Below, in pieces: positions 1 to 8,166 of a DNA stretch of 64,000 bases. The number at the start of each line of letters is the position of its first letter. The first letter of the stretch is position 1. Under the pieces are notes generated by a model. The model did no database searches. It worked only from the letters and a program-made list of their open reading frames with translations, and was not told the DNA's origin. The position numbers and the translations under genes are program-made. Origin of the DNA: G963663315 sp965208975. GTDB taxonomy: Bacteria; Pseudomonadota; Gammaproteobacteria; Arenicellales; Poriferihabitantaceae. The stretch spans positions 186,001-250,000 of the forward strand of contig CBDBQH010000003.1 of the NCBI GenBank assembly GCA_965208975.1. Reading direction: 5' to 3'.

Positions 1-1
1 T

Positions 2-610
2 TCGGATGTAGAACTCGGACAACTCAGAATAACCATTGCCCAGTTCTTCCGGGTCAACGGCGACAGCACCCAGTATCGTGGAGTCATTCCGGACATTATC
101 TGGGATTTCAGTGAGATCGATAACCAGTCCGGTGAACGCGCCAATGACAGCGCCATTCCCTGGCGTCAGGTTGGAGCAGTCGCATTCGAGCCTTTTCGAA
201 GCCAGTCGGATTCCCGTTTGCTGGATCGAGTCATTTTGGAACACCGGGAGCGGGCAAGAGACGATCCCGAATTCAGCTACTTTCGGGAAGTGGACCTGAT
301 CAACCGGAGTATCCGTCAAATGAAAACGGTTCCCCTGTCCCAGGAGAAACGCCAACAGTTGAGAACAACGCGTGACCAGAAGCGGCTTGACCTGGAAAAT
401 GCCCGGCGCGCCAACTCCGGTCAGGAAGCATTGCCGACAGTTGAATCGCTGGACCAGGCCGAACGGGAGCAAAACAGCAGCCTTGCCGAACCGGATGATT
501 CTTCCGGCGCCCGGTCGGATCCGTTTCTGGTCGAAGGAGCCAGGATATTGCTGGATTTCGAACGTTATGCGAAGCTGTTCGACAATCAGAATTCCCTGTC
601 GGGCGGGTAA
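2..610 (+). CDS. prc: Carboxy-terminal (tail-specific) protease Prc, C-terminal part
   Basis: The window opens inside this gene; about 202 C-terminal residues are visible, ending at the TAA at 608-610. The segment matches the C-terminal domain of gammaproteobacterial Prc/Tsp (DUF3340 type): a GDSTQYRGVIPDI-like stretch near the start, then the charged helical region with EKRQQLRTTRDQKRLDLEN. Prc is a periplasmic serine protease that recognises nonpolar C termini and trims lipoproteins and cell-wall hydrolases. The PDZ and catalytic Ser/Lys regions lie upstream of the window, so activity cannot be judged. The 2-phosphoglycerate kinase gene follows 8 bp later, possibly cotranscribed. Identification rests on recognising the C-terminal domain. 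Confidence 0.85.
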   Translation, partial: SDVELGQLRITIAQFFRVNGDSTQYRGVIPDIIWDFSEIDNQSGERANDSAIPWRQVGAVAFEPFRSQSDSRLLDRVILEHRERARDDPEFSYFREVDLINRSIRQMKTVPLSQEKRQQLRTTRDQKRLDLENARRANSGQEALPTVESLDQAEREQNSSLAEPDDSSGARSDPFLVEGARILLDFERYAKLFDNQNSLSGG

Positions 611-618
611 CGTCAAAA

Positions 619-1809
619 ATGTCAAAACTGGTCGTTGTCAACCGGGAAGATGAAACGCGGGTCCCCTTTTTGCGGGGCATGCTGACCAAATCACTGCACC
701 AGGCCGGACTCGAGTTCATCAACGCCTACCGTGTAGCCAGCGATATCAGGGACGAATTCGAGGATTACGGAGAAGTGAGCGCTACCGAATTAAGGGAGCG
801 GATCGTGGAGATTCTGCGAGAGGACTACCCCGATGCCGTACTGACCAGATACAAAAAGGAAGACATTACCCGGGAAAATATCCGCGTCATTGGCGGCGAT
901 GGCAATACCGAATCCTTTTCCAGAGGAGTTCATGTCCAAAGACTGCAAAGCTGCGCCATCAACACCGCCCAATGCAATGCGATCACCCGCCATGTCCACA
1001 GCCATCTGGTCAGCCATAAAATACGTGAAATCACGACACAGGACCTGACCGGGCTGACCTACTCGGTCATCAGGCAGCGTGTCGACCAGAAACATGCCGA
1101 CTATTATCTGTTGTGGAGATTTTTCCTGGAAAACAGCTATCCATTGCTGTTATTGATCGGCGGGGCGCCCGGAAGCGGCAAAAGCACCATCGCGACCGCA
1201 GTCGCTAACCGGCTCGGCATTGTGCGAACCCAGTCCACCGATATGCTCAGAGAAGTCATGAGAATCACGATTCCGGAAAAAATCTCCCCGACCCTGCATA
1301 CTTCCACCTTCAGGGCTGGCAAAGCCCTGCACATTCCCGAAACCGATGTCAATACCGATGATCGTCTCTTATACGGATTCCAGATACAGTCGGAGATGGT
1401 AGAAGTCGCTTGCGAGGCAGTGATACAACGGGCAATCAATGAAAATGTGTCCATGATTATGGAAGGAGTGCATGTTCGCCCTTCCCTGCCGGCGCGAATT
1501 GATTTCGGCAAGAACACGGTGGTTGTGCCAGTGTGTCTGGCCGTTCTCGAAAAGAACAGACTGAAGCGGTTCATAAAAGGCCGTTCGTCCGAAAACAAGC
1601 AGCGCCGGGCGAAACGGTATTTACAAAACCTGGATAAAATCTGGCATCTGCAAACGGTTCTGCTTTCCGAGGCGGATAACGAAGACATCGAAATTCTCGA
1701 TAACCGCGATATTACAGAAACTTCTCTGGATATCATAAAAGTCATTATTCAAACCATGGCAACCCGATATCAGGGGGAAATCGAATCCCTCAGAGAGCAA
1801 TACGCATGA
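619..1809 (+). CDS. 2-phosphoglycerate kinase with N-terminal ATP-cone-like region
   Basis: A 396-residue protein. The N-terminal ~100 residues look like an ATP-cone regulatory domain (opening with VVNREDETRVPF, helical after). The C-terminal half is a P-loop kinase with Walker A GGAPGSGKST around residue 180, followed by an RTQSTDMLREVMR stretch and MEGVHVRP, typical of 2-phosphoglycerate kinases. These make 2,3-bisphosphoglycerate from 2-phosphoglycerate; in some methanogens that is the precursor of cyclic 2,3-diphosphoglycerate. The next gene is an alkaline-phosphatase-fold phosphoglycerate mutase, so the pair probably acts on the same metabolite pool. No cyclic-2,3-diphosphoglycerate synthetase is seen nearby. 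The biological role in bacteria is unclear. Confidence 0.8.
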   Translation: MSKLVVVNREDETRVPFLRGMLTKSLHQAGLEFINAYRVASDIRDEFEDYGEVSATELRERIVEILREDYPDAVLTRYKKEDITRENIRVIGGDGNTESFSRGVHVQRLQSCAINTAQCNAITRHVHSHLVSHKIREITTQDLTGLTYSVIRQRVDQKHADYYLLWRFFLENSYPLLLLIGGAPGSGKSTIATAVANRLGIVRTQSTDMLREVMRITIPEKISPTLHTSTFRAGKALHIPETDVNTDDRLLYGFQIQSEMVEVACEAVIQRAINENVSMIMEGVHVRPSLPARIDFGKNTVVVPVCLAVLEKNRLKRFIKGRSSENKQRRAKRYLQNLDKIWHLQTVLLSEADNEDIEILDNRDITETSLDIIKVIIQTMATRYQGEIESLREQYA

Positions 1810-1849
1810 ACTCACAGATATGGTTCGGGATACTGGCGGGGACACTGAA

Positions 1850-3124
1850 ATGCACAATCCTCTAAAGGGCCTGGTCATCATTCTTGACGGGTTGGGCGAT
1901 CGTCCGAACCAGCATCTCAACGGACTGACTCCGCTGGAGTATGCCAACACCCCGACTCTGGATCAGTTGGCGAAACACGGACAATCGGGATTGATGGATC
2001 CGCTGTTGCCGGGATTGCCGGTAGATACCCATACCGGAGTCGGCATCCTGTTCGGGTTGCCTCCGGACGAGGCGGTCACACTGGACCGCGGGCCGATCGA
2101 AGCATCCGGAATCGGTCTGGATTCAAGGGCCGGCGACCTGCTGCTGCGGTGCAATCTGGCAACCGTTGAAAAACGCGGCGATCAATACCACATCCGTGAC
2201 CGTAGAGCTGGCAGAATCAATCGCTCAGTCGATACACTTTGTGCATCCCTTCACGAGATTCCGGTTGGAGACGACATCACTGCGTCACTGTACCCGGCCA
2301 CCGGACATCGTTGCGTACTCAGGTTGAGAGGAGCTACACTTTCCGCCCGAATCAAGGATACCGACCCGGGTGGAAAGAGCGCCGAAAAAATCCTCCTCGA
2401 ATGTCAAGCCCACACGCTCACCGACCACGACGCGGTGCGTACCGCCCAAGCCATCAACCGCTTCACCCGGTTATCTCATCAGATTCTGGACAACCATCCG
2501 CTCAACCGCGAGAGGGTCGAAGCGGGAGCGTTGCCCGCCAACGCGATCATCACCCGGGGCGCCGGAATTCACCGGGACCTGAAGAAACAACATGCCTGCC
2601 GGAATCTGTCAGTAGCGGTCGTCGCGGGGGAGAGCACCATCCTCGGATTGGGCCAGATGCTCGGTTTTTCGACGATAACCGACCCGGCCTTCACTTCCTT
2701 ACCGGATACCGACCTCGACAGGAAGCTGAAACTGGGTCTGGCGGCGTTGCAAACCCGTGATCTGGTGTACATTCATATCAAGGGCATGGATATCGCCGCG
2801 CACGACCGCGACCCGCAAGGCAAGGCGGGGTTGATCGCGCGCTTTGACACCGCACTTGGAAAGCTCGATACCCGTAATCTGGTGGTCGGGATTTGCGCGG
2901 ACCATTCCACCGACTCCCGTCTCGGGGAACATACCGGAGATCCGGTGCCGGTCGCTATTTACAACCCGTTTGGCAGGAGGGACCGGGTTGATCAGTATAA
3001 CGAAACCGAATGTATTTCAGGTTCTCTCGGCAGAATAACCGCACAGGGTTTTCTGGTCTCGGTACTGGATGCGATGGGCTGTCTGTCCAACTTCAAGTCT
3101 TCCGAAATCGGGTTGTACCGATGA
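1850..3124 (+). CDS. Archaeal-type cofactor-independent phosphoglycerate mutase (ApgM family)
   Basis: About 424 residues from the ATG at 1850, chosen because a GGGGA ribosome site sits 7 bp upstream; an ATG at 1820 in the same frame lacks one. The protein starts with the ApgM metal-binding motif IILDGLGDRP. It has the nucleophile region PVDTHTG, RGPIEASG and CNLATVE, and a distal ADHSTDSRLGEHTGDPVPV with metal-binding Asp/His. The family interconverts 3- and 2-phosphoglycerate without 2,3-BPG. It follows the 2-phosphoglycerate kinase by 40 bp on the same strand, likely one transcript. It converges with ppx/gppA, with only 7 bp between the stops. A phosphonoacetate-hydrolase-like role is less likely given the DGLGDRP start. 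Confidence 0.75.
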   Translation: MHNPLKGLVIILDGLGDRPNQHLNGLTPLEYANTPTLDQLAKHGQSGLMDPLLPGLPVDTHTGVGILFGLPPDEAVTLDRGPIEASGIGLDSRAGDLLLRCNLATVEKRGDQYHIRDRRAGRINRSVDTLCASLHEIPVGDDITASLYPATGHRCVLRLRGATLSARIKDTDPGGKSAEKILLECQAHTLTDHDAVRTAQAINRFTRLSHQILDNHPLNRERVEAGALPANAIITRGAGIHRDLKKQHACRNLSVAVVAGESTILGLGQMLGFSTITDPAFTSLPDTDLDRKLKLGLAALQTRDLVYIHIKGMDIAAHDRDPQGKAGLIARFDTALGKLDTRNLVVGICADHSTDSRLGEHTGDPVPVAIYNPFGRRDRVDQYNETECISGSLGRITAQGFLVSVLDAMGCLSNFKSSEIGLYR

Positions 3125-3131
3125 AATCATG

Positions 3132-4070
3132 TCAGGCGCCGTGATTCATGTTCTCATCATGCAGCCGGCCAATCAACTCATAAACGATCCCCTCTCTCAG
3201 GGCGCCCTGGGATAGTTCCATCCTGTTGATGCCGAGCTCCTTGAAGATGGTCGAAAGAATCACAAATCCGGCTGCGAACACCGGCCTTCTTTGCTCAGAA
3301 ACATAACGGAGTGATTGACTGTTTTTCGATTCCAGAATCCATTTTTTCACGGCTGCCATGCTTTTTACGGAAAGCCAATCCTGCTCTATGCCCAGTTCCG
3401 TTGCCACTCTGTCCACCGCCTTTATTGTTCCCGATGTACCGACGACTTCCTGCCATTTCAGTTTGCGGTAGGCGCTGATGACTGGCTGCAATTCAATTAA
3501 GACAAGATTCCTGGCCTGCCTGAAGCGGGATTCAGTGATGCAACCATCTCCGAAAACACTTCGAGTCAGGCGGACACAGCCGATTTCAAGACTGTCCATG
3601 TGCAACGGTTTATGGCCTTTGCCTACAATCAGTTCGGCGCTGCCGCCGCCAATATCGACCACCAGCCTTTGTCTGCCGCCAGTGGACAGGTCAAACGCGG
3701 CGCCCAGATAAATCAGCCGCGCCTCCTCATGTCCCGAAACCACAGAAATCGGATGTCCGAGAGCCACTTCGGCGCGTTTCAGGAAAGCCTCGCTGTTGCG
3801 CGCGTTTCTCAGGGTATTGGTGCCAACTGCCCGTATCCGGTGAACGGGAATCTCATTCAAGCATTGACGGAATCTGTACAGGCATTCCAGCGCCCGCTCC
3901 TGGGCTTCTCCGGACAAGTTCCAGTCCGCGTCAAGACCCGCATTCAATCGAACCATTTCCCTCATCTGGTCGACGATTTTTATATTGTCGTGGTCACCTG
4001 TATCAGCAATCACCATGTGAAAACTGTTCGAACCGAGATCTACCGCAGCGACAAAACCCTCTTGATCCAT
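3132..4070 (-). CDS. Ppx/GppA family phosphatase (short form)
   Basis: 312 residues with the ASKHA-fold signatures of exopolyphosphatase/pppGpp phosphatase: AAVDLGSNSFHMV at residues 8-20, GTNTLRNARN near residue 105 and the phosphate loop VVDIGGGSAELIV near residue 140. The family hydrolyses polyphosphate or converts pppGpp to ppGpp. E. coli Ppx and GppA are about 500 residues; this protein ends after the two actin-like domains and lacks the C-terminal HD-like part, as in many short bacterial homologues. It is the last gene of the minus-strand block, 51 bp after rseB, consistent with a stress-linked operon. Which of the two substrates is used cannot be told from the sequence. Confidence 0.85.
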   Translation of the reverse strand: MDQEGFVAAVDLGSNSFHMVIADTGDHDNIKIVDQMREMVRLNAGLDADWNLSGEAQERALECLYRFRQCLNEIPVHRIRAVGTNTLRNARNSEAFLKRAEVALGHPISVVSGHEEARLIYLGAAFDLSTGGRQRLVVDIGGGSAELIVGKGHKPLHMDSLEIGCVRLTRSVFGDGCITESRFRQARNLVLIELQPVISAYRKLKWQEVVGTSGTIKAVDRVATELGIEQDWLSVKSMAAVKKWILESKNSQSLRYVSEQRRPVFAAGFVILSTIFKELGINRMELSQGALREGIVYELIGRLHDENMNHGA

Positions 4071-4121
4071 TCAAAACACACCAGGTAACCAGCGACTATC
4101 ATACCCCGAGCCCGTCCTCAC

Positions 4122-5087
4122 TCACCAGACACGCACCCCTCGCGCAATCATCTTTACGGTTTCTGCGGGAACTTCACCCATGACAGTGACCAGATGAGAA
4201 CCGATGCGAGTACGCCACACATGCACCGCGCCCATTCTGCTCAAGCCCGTCATCTCGTCTTGACCCGGCCCGGCTTCCTTGATGAACACCGAAATTGACG
4301 ACAATCCGTCAGAATAAACAAAGTGCTCGATTTCACCCTTCCCCATCGGCGACATCCTGCGGAAATAATTACTCAACTGATAACCGTCAGGAAGCTCCGT
4401 AACAGACCATTCAGAAGATTCAGAAGACTCAGGCATCGGCTCTGGATTACCGAACAGCTGTAAATTGTCGGCGCTGCTCACCGGCGCCAGTCGGGCATCG
4501 CTGATAAACCCGTTGATTTCGATGTCGGCAAACAGGTATCGCTCAACAATCCCGCCACTGTGGTTGTTAAGGTCAGCCCTTAAAAGCAGGCCGGACTGCT
4601 GATCCGCCCACAGGGTATATCCATAGCGCCAGACATCATCAGGAGTTATTTTTATCATGATGGCCAGCCTGTCGGCAATACGCTCTTCCCCCCCCTCCTC
4701 AAAACTGTAGTTCTTCCTTAACTGATCCAGGTCGCGCGGAAGGATTGCCGGGAATCCGCTTCCCACAACCTGCCGATAATCATGGACAACCATATTCTGG
4801 TCCGGGATATAGCGCCACACCTTGTCCTGGTCGCGGATAATCTCCCGCGCTTCCCCGTTCAGCGAATAGATGCGCTCGCGCACCATGTCATCCTGAACCC
4901 GGCGCACAATCTCCATGACCTTGATGTCGCCATCACTGGCATAAACCAGCGTACCGGAAAAACTGACATGTGCGGCTGCCTGGTTGATTTTCATCAGCCA
5001 GTCAGATGCGTCCGCAAAGACAGGAACCGGGAACCACCCGACCACAAGGACGATCATCGCCCGGCGAATAAAACCTGCCCCTGTCAC
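4122..5087 (-). CDS. rseB: Sigma-E factor regulatory protein RseB/MucB
   Basis: 321 residues with an N-terminal signal peptide (hydrophobic residues 10-25, cleavage probably after PVFA). It then has the MucB/RseB LolA-like domain (ASDWLMKINQA, FSGTLVYASDGD, WRYIPDQNMVV) and the smaller C-terminal domain (GAVHVWRTRIGSHLVTVMGEVP). RseB is periplasmic: it binds the anti-sigma factor RseA, shields it from DegS, and senses mislocalised lipopolysaccharide or lipids. It follows rseA by 31 bp in the expected rpoE-rseA-rseB order. Confidence 0.93.
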   Translation of the reverse strand: MTGAGFIRRAMIVLVVGWFPVPVFADASDWLMKINQAAAHVSFSGTLVYASDGDIKVMEIVRRVQDDMVRERIYSLNGEAREIIRDQDKVWRYIPDQNMVVHDYRQVVGSGFPAILPRDLDQLRKNYSFEEGGEERIADRLAIMIKITPDDVWRYGYTLWADQQSGLLLRADLNNHSGGIVERYLFADIEINGFISDARLAPVSSADNLQLFGNPEPMPESSESSEWSVTELPDGYQLSNYFRRMSPMGKGEIEHFVYSDGLSSISVFIKEAGPGQDEMTGLSRMGAVHVWRTRIGSHLVTVMGEVPAETVKMIARGVRVW

Positions 5088-5118
5088 CTTACCCGTATTA
5101 CATCAGGATAATAAAAAT

Positions 5119-5637
5119 TCATCGAACCAGCGTCTGATTGCTTGCCAGAATCACATGGGCGAGCAAGCCATTAAAAGCCGGGGAAGAAGTAAACTCCCCG
5201 TGTCCGGCCAGCAATTCATTAAATTCCAGGACGGATGACTCTGCTCCGGACTTGTCAACAGCCGCAACCGTGCCCTGGCGAAATGAATCGTCTGTCGGAC
5301 TCAGTGTAACCACCGCAACGACAGCCAGGGAGGCGGCCAGCGCGAATAATCCGGCCGGTTTCCACCGTCCGCTCTCAGCCGCGGACCCGGCAAACCTGTT
5401 TTTCCGGATCAGCTGACGCGGAGCGATTACGGTCGGCTCCATCTGTATGCGCTCATGGACTCTTTTCACCAGATCGGTTCCGACCCGGTCAATATCACCA
5501 CGCGCAATATCACCGATCAACTGATAACGTTGCCAGCTCCTGCCCGCCGACTCATGGCGGATTATTTCGTCAATAACCGACCCTTGCTGATTAGCGTCCA
5601 GTTCCTGATCGATCAACTGTGAAATTCTTATCTTCAT
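5119..5637 (-). CDS. rseA: Anti-sigma-E factor RseA/MucA
   Basis: 172 residues. The N-terminal cytoplasmic domain (MKIRISQLIDQELDAN, then RSWQRYQLIGDIARGD) matches the sigma-binding region of RseA. A single membrane segment follows at about residues 97-113 (GLFALAASLAVVAVVTL). The remaining ~55 residues would be periplasmic and shorter than in E. coli RseA. Under envelope stress the protein is cut by DegS and RseP, releasing RpoE. The start codon has GGAG directly abutting it; a better AGGAGG lies 19 bp upstream, too far for normal use, so the start is not fully settled. A sigma-E-like promoter lies at 5674-5701, upstream of this gene and downstream of rpoE. Confidence 0.9.
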   Translation of the reverse strand: MKIRISQLIDQELDANQQGSVIDEIIRHESAGRSWQRYQLIGDIARGDIDRVGTDLVKRVHERIQMEPTVIAPRQLIRKNRFAGSAAESGRWKPAGLFALAASLAVVAVVTLSPTDDSFRQGTVAAVDKSGAESSVLEFNELLAGHGEFTSSPAFNGLLAHVILASNQTLVR

Positions 5638-5673
5638 CTCCGGGGTTCCAAAGTATCCTCCTCTTCACCTGCG

Positions 5674-5701
5674 TTAGAGTTATCCAGTTACAACAAGTTC
5701 A
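5674..5701 (-). promoter_or_regulatory. Candidate sigma-E promoter upstream of rseA
   Basis: On the minus strand TGAACTT (-35) is followed by 16 bp and then TCTAA (-10). This fits the sigma-E/AlgU consensus GGAACTT-N16-TCTRA closely. It would start transcription about 30 bp before the rseA ATG and lies in the 108 bp rpoE-rseA gap. Confidence 0.6.
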
Positions 5702-5745
5702 CATCGCTTTGCGATATTATGCACATTTTTTTGTCCGCAGATGGC

Positions 5746-6333
5746 TCAGAGAGGCCCATCGACAAGATGCGAGATTGATTTTTCAATCGCTTCGCGGGCG
5801 CGGAATATCCTGGAGCGCACGGTTCCGACCGGGCAGCGCATGACGACGGCTATATCTTCATAACTCAACCCATCCATTTCCCTCAGCAAAATGGCTTCCT
5901 TCAGTTCATCGGACAGATCGTTGATCGCTTTTTTTACCGCCTCCACCACGGCGTCATTCTCCAGCATCTGCACCGGAGTATTGAATTCAGTTAAACGTTC
6001 CGCCCCCTGTCTGTAAGACATTTCCTGTATATCGACATCCTGCAGGGGCGGTTGCCGTCCGGCGGCGACCAGGTGGTTCTTCGCCACATTGACCGCGATG
6101 CGGTATAACCATGTGTAAAAAGCGCTGTCTCCACGAAATTTTCCGATGGCCCGATAAGCCCTGATAAAGGATTCCTGAACGACATCTTCTTGTTCCGCCG
6201 AGTCTTTTATGAATCGGCTGACCAACTTCTGAAGGCGATACTGATACTTGCGGACCAGCAGGTCAAAAGCGTGTTTGTCCCCATTTTGTACCCGCCGAAC
6301 CAGAACCATATCAATGTCGGATTGGTCGTCCAT
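5746..6333 (-). CDS. rpoE: RNA polymerase sigma factor RpoE (sigma-24/AlgU)
   Basis: 195 residues with sigma-70 region 2 (DLLVRKYQYRLQKLV, EDVVQESFIRAYRAIGKFRGDSAFYTWLYRIAVN) and region 4 (LKEAILLREMDGLSYEDIAVVM, VGTVRSRIFRARE). This is the extracytoplasmic-function group that directs transcription of envelope-stress genes and is held at the membrane by RseA. It begins 11 bp after the recJ stop, so basal expression is probably by read-through from recJ. The linkage to rseA and rseB confirms the identity. Confidence 0.95.
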   Translation of the reverse strand: MDDQSDIDMVLVRRVQNGDKHAFDLLVRKYQYRLQKLVSRFIKDSAEQEDVVQESFIRAYRAIGKFRGDSAFYTWLYRIAVNVAKNHLVAAGRQPPLQDVDIQEMSYRQGAERLTEFNTPVQMLENDAVVEAVKKAINDLSDELKEAILLREMDGLSYEDIAVVMRCPVGTVRSRIFRAREAIEKSISHLVDGPL

Positions 6334-6344
6334 AGTCGTTCCGC

Positions 6345-8120
6345 TCAGACCAACTCCAGATATTCAACCACCAGTTGCAGAATTTTTCTCCCGCGGAAAT
6401 GATTGACATCCAGCTGATACACCGCGCGCACCCTTTCCAGCTCAGGCGCCTCCTGACCCGGTTGCAGCGCTTTGAATGCGATGGCCTCGAACTGCGTCAT
6501 CTTGCCGGCAGGCTGCAACGTCAACCGCAGATGCGCTTGCCCGACGACCCGACAGTCCAGAACAACGAATTCACCATCGAACCGGGGTAAGGAGAATCCC
6601 TGTCCCCATGGCATGGCGTCCCGAATCAGTTCCGCATTGGACAGATTGATTTCTTCCGCCGAAAGTTCGCCGTCGGTATCAATGACGTTGCTGATGCCAG
6701 CCCGCTCATAATGAGCGGCCACTTCTGCGTGGAATCTTTCCCGAAACCGATCATAACCGGAAGATCGAATGGTCAGCCCCGCCGCCATCGCATGTCCGCC
6801 GAACCGCTGGATCAATCCGCTGTTTTCCAGCGCAATCCTCTCCAGCAGGTCCTTGATATGCAATCCGGCTACGGAGCGGGCGGAGCCGGTCAGATCTCCA
6901 TCCCGGGTTTTCGCGAAGGCAATGACAGGCTGATTGGTTTTTTCCTTGATTCGGGAAGCGACCAGCCCGCTGATCCCCTGATGCCAGTCTGCGTCATACA
7001 GACAGAATCCTGTGGATACCCCATTCCCGCATGCTCCTGTTTCGCTTTGTCCGGTCATCAGCTGTCTTACTATTTCCAGCGCCCGATTCTGCATGTCTTT
7101 TTCTATTTCTTTTCTTTGTTCATTCATCCGCTCCAGTTGACGGGCATGGCCCCTCGCAATGGCCGCGTCTGCAGCCAGCAGACATTCGATTCCAGTCGAA
7201 ATATTATCCAGACGTCCGGCGGCATTCAGTCGGGGAGCGATGACGAACCCGAGATCAGAAGAAACCACGCCGCTATGCTCCCGCCTCCCGACTTCCAGTA
7301 ATGCCAGTATCCCGGGGCAGCATTTGCCGGCCCGAATCCTCATCAGTCCGTTGGCGACCAGAATCCGGTTATTCTGGTCCAGAGGAACCATGTCTGCGAC
7401 CGTGCCCAAAGCAACCAGATAAACCAGACCGCCCAGATTGGGAACCGGAAGCCGTGATTTTTCAAACCAGCCAACTGATTTCAGTTTCGCCCGCACCAAT
7501 AATAGCAGATAGAACATCACCCCGACTCCAGCAATGACCTTGCTCGGAAATTCGCAGCCGGGTTGGTTAGGATTCAGTATCGCGTCCACCGCTGGCAACT
7601 CCCCCGCAGGAAGATGATGGTCAGTGATGATGACAGTCACCCCGTTCCTTTTCAACAAGGCCGCTCCATCCACACTGTTGATGCCGTTATCCACGGTAAT
7701 CACGATATCCGGATTTTCCCGCAAGGCCACTTCCGCAATTTCCGGCGACAATCCGTAACCATGTTCAAAACGGTTCGGCACAAGATAATCGACCTCACCC
7801 AGCCCCATTGATTTCAACCCGGACAATGCCAGCGCGACCGCGGTGGCGCCATCCGTATCATAATCCCCGATAATCAGAACACGCTTGCCCGTCTCAATCG
7901 CGTCACAGATCAGGGCAGCGGCAGTGGCGCCGTCCTTGAGTGAATCCGGCCGGCACAAGTCGGACAGGGAGAGACTCAATTCAGACACATGACCGATCCG
8001 CCTGTTCTTGAATATTCTTCTCAAAAGAGGCGTTATCTCCGGCTCGCCCAGCTCCCCGCCATCGCCAGGACGGCTGGCGCAAACCCGACGCCGAATCAGC
8101 TTTTCGCCATACTCAAGCAA
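6345..8120 (-). CDS. recJ: Single-stranded-DNA-specific 5'-3' exonuclease RecJ
   Basis: 591 residues, close to the 577 of E. coli RecJ. It contains the DHH-family motifs: GDYDTDGATAVAL near residue 84, TVDNGIN near residue 142 and IITDHHLPAGELPAVDAILNP near residue 165. The C-terminal DHHA1 region has RFGGHAMAAGLTI, and an OB-like tail follows. RecJ degrades ssDNA 5' to 3' in recombination, mismatch and base-excision repair. It is the first recognisable gene of the recJ-rpoE-rseA-rseB-ppx block; the stop of the upstream RiPP-cluster gene is 46 bp away. Confidence 0.95.
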   Translation of the reverse strand: MLEYGEKLIRRRVCASRPGDGGELGEPEITPLLRRIFKNRRIGHVSELSLSLSDLCRPDSLKDGATAAALICDAIETGKRVLIIGDYDTDGATAVALALSGLKSMGLGEVDYLVPNRFEHGYGLSPEIAEVALRENPDIVITVDNGINSVDGAALLKRNGVTVIITDHHLPAGELPAVDAILNPNQPGCEFPSKVIAGVGVMFYLLLLVRAKLKSVGWFEKSRLPVPNLGGLVYLVALGTVADMVPLDQNNRILVANGLMRIRAGKCCPGILALLEVGRREHSGVVSSDLGFVIAPRLNAAGRLDNISTGIECLLAADAAIARGHARQLERMNEQRKEIEKDMQNRALEIVRQLMTGQSETGACGNGVSTGFCLYDADWHQGISGLVASRIKEKTNQPVIAFAKTRDGDLTGSARSVAGLHIKDLLERIALENSGLIQRFGGHAMAAGLTIRSSGYDRFRERFHAEVAAHYERAGISNVIDTDGELSAEEINLSNAELIRDAMPWGQGFSLPRFDGEFVVLDCRVVGQAHLRLTLQPAGKMTQFEAIAFKALQPGQEAPELERVRAVYQLDVNHFRGRKILQLVVEYLELV

Positions 8121-8166
8121 CCTGTATCTCCTCCAGTTCAGTCCCGGGGTACGATTTCACACGGCT

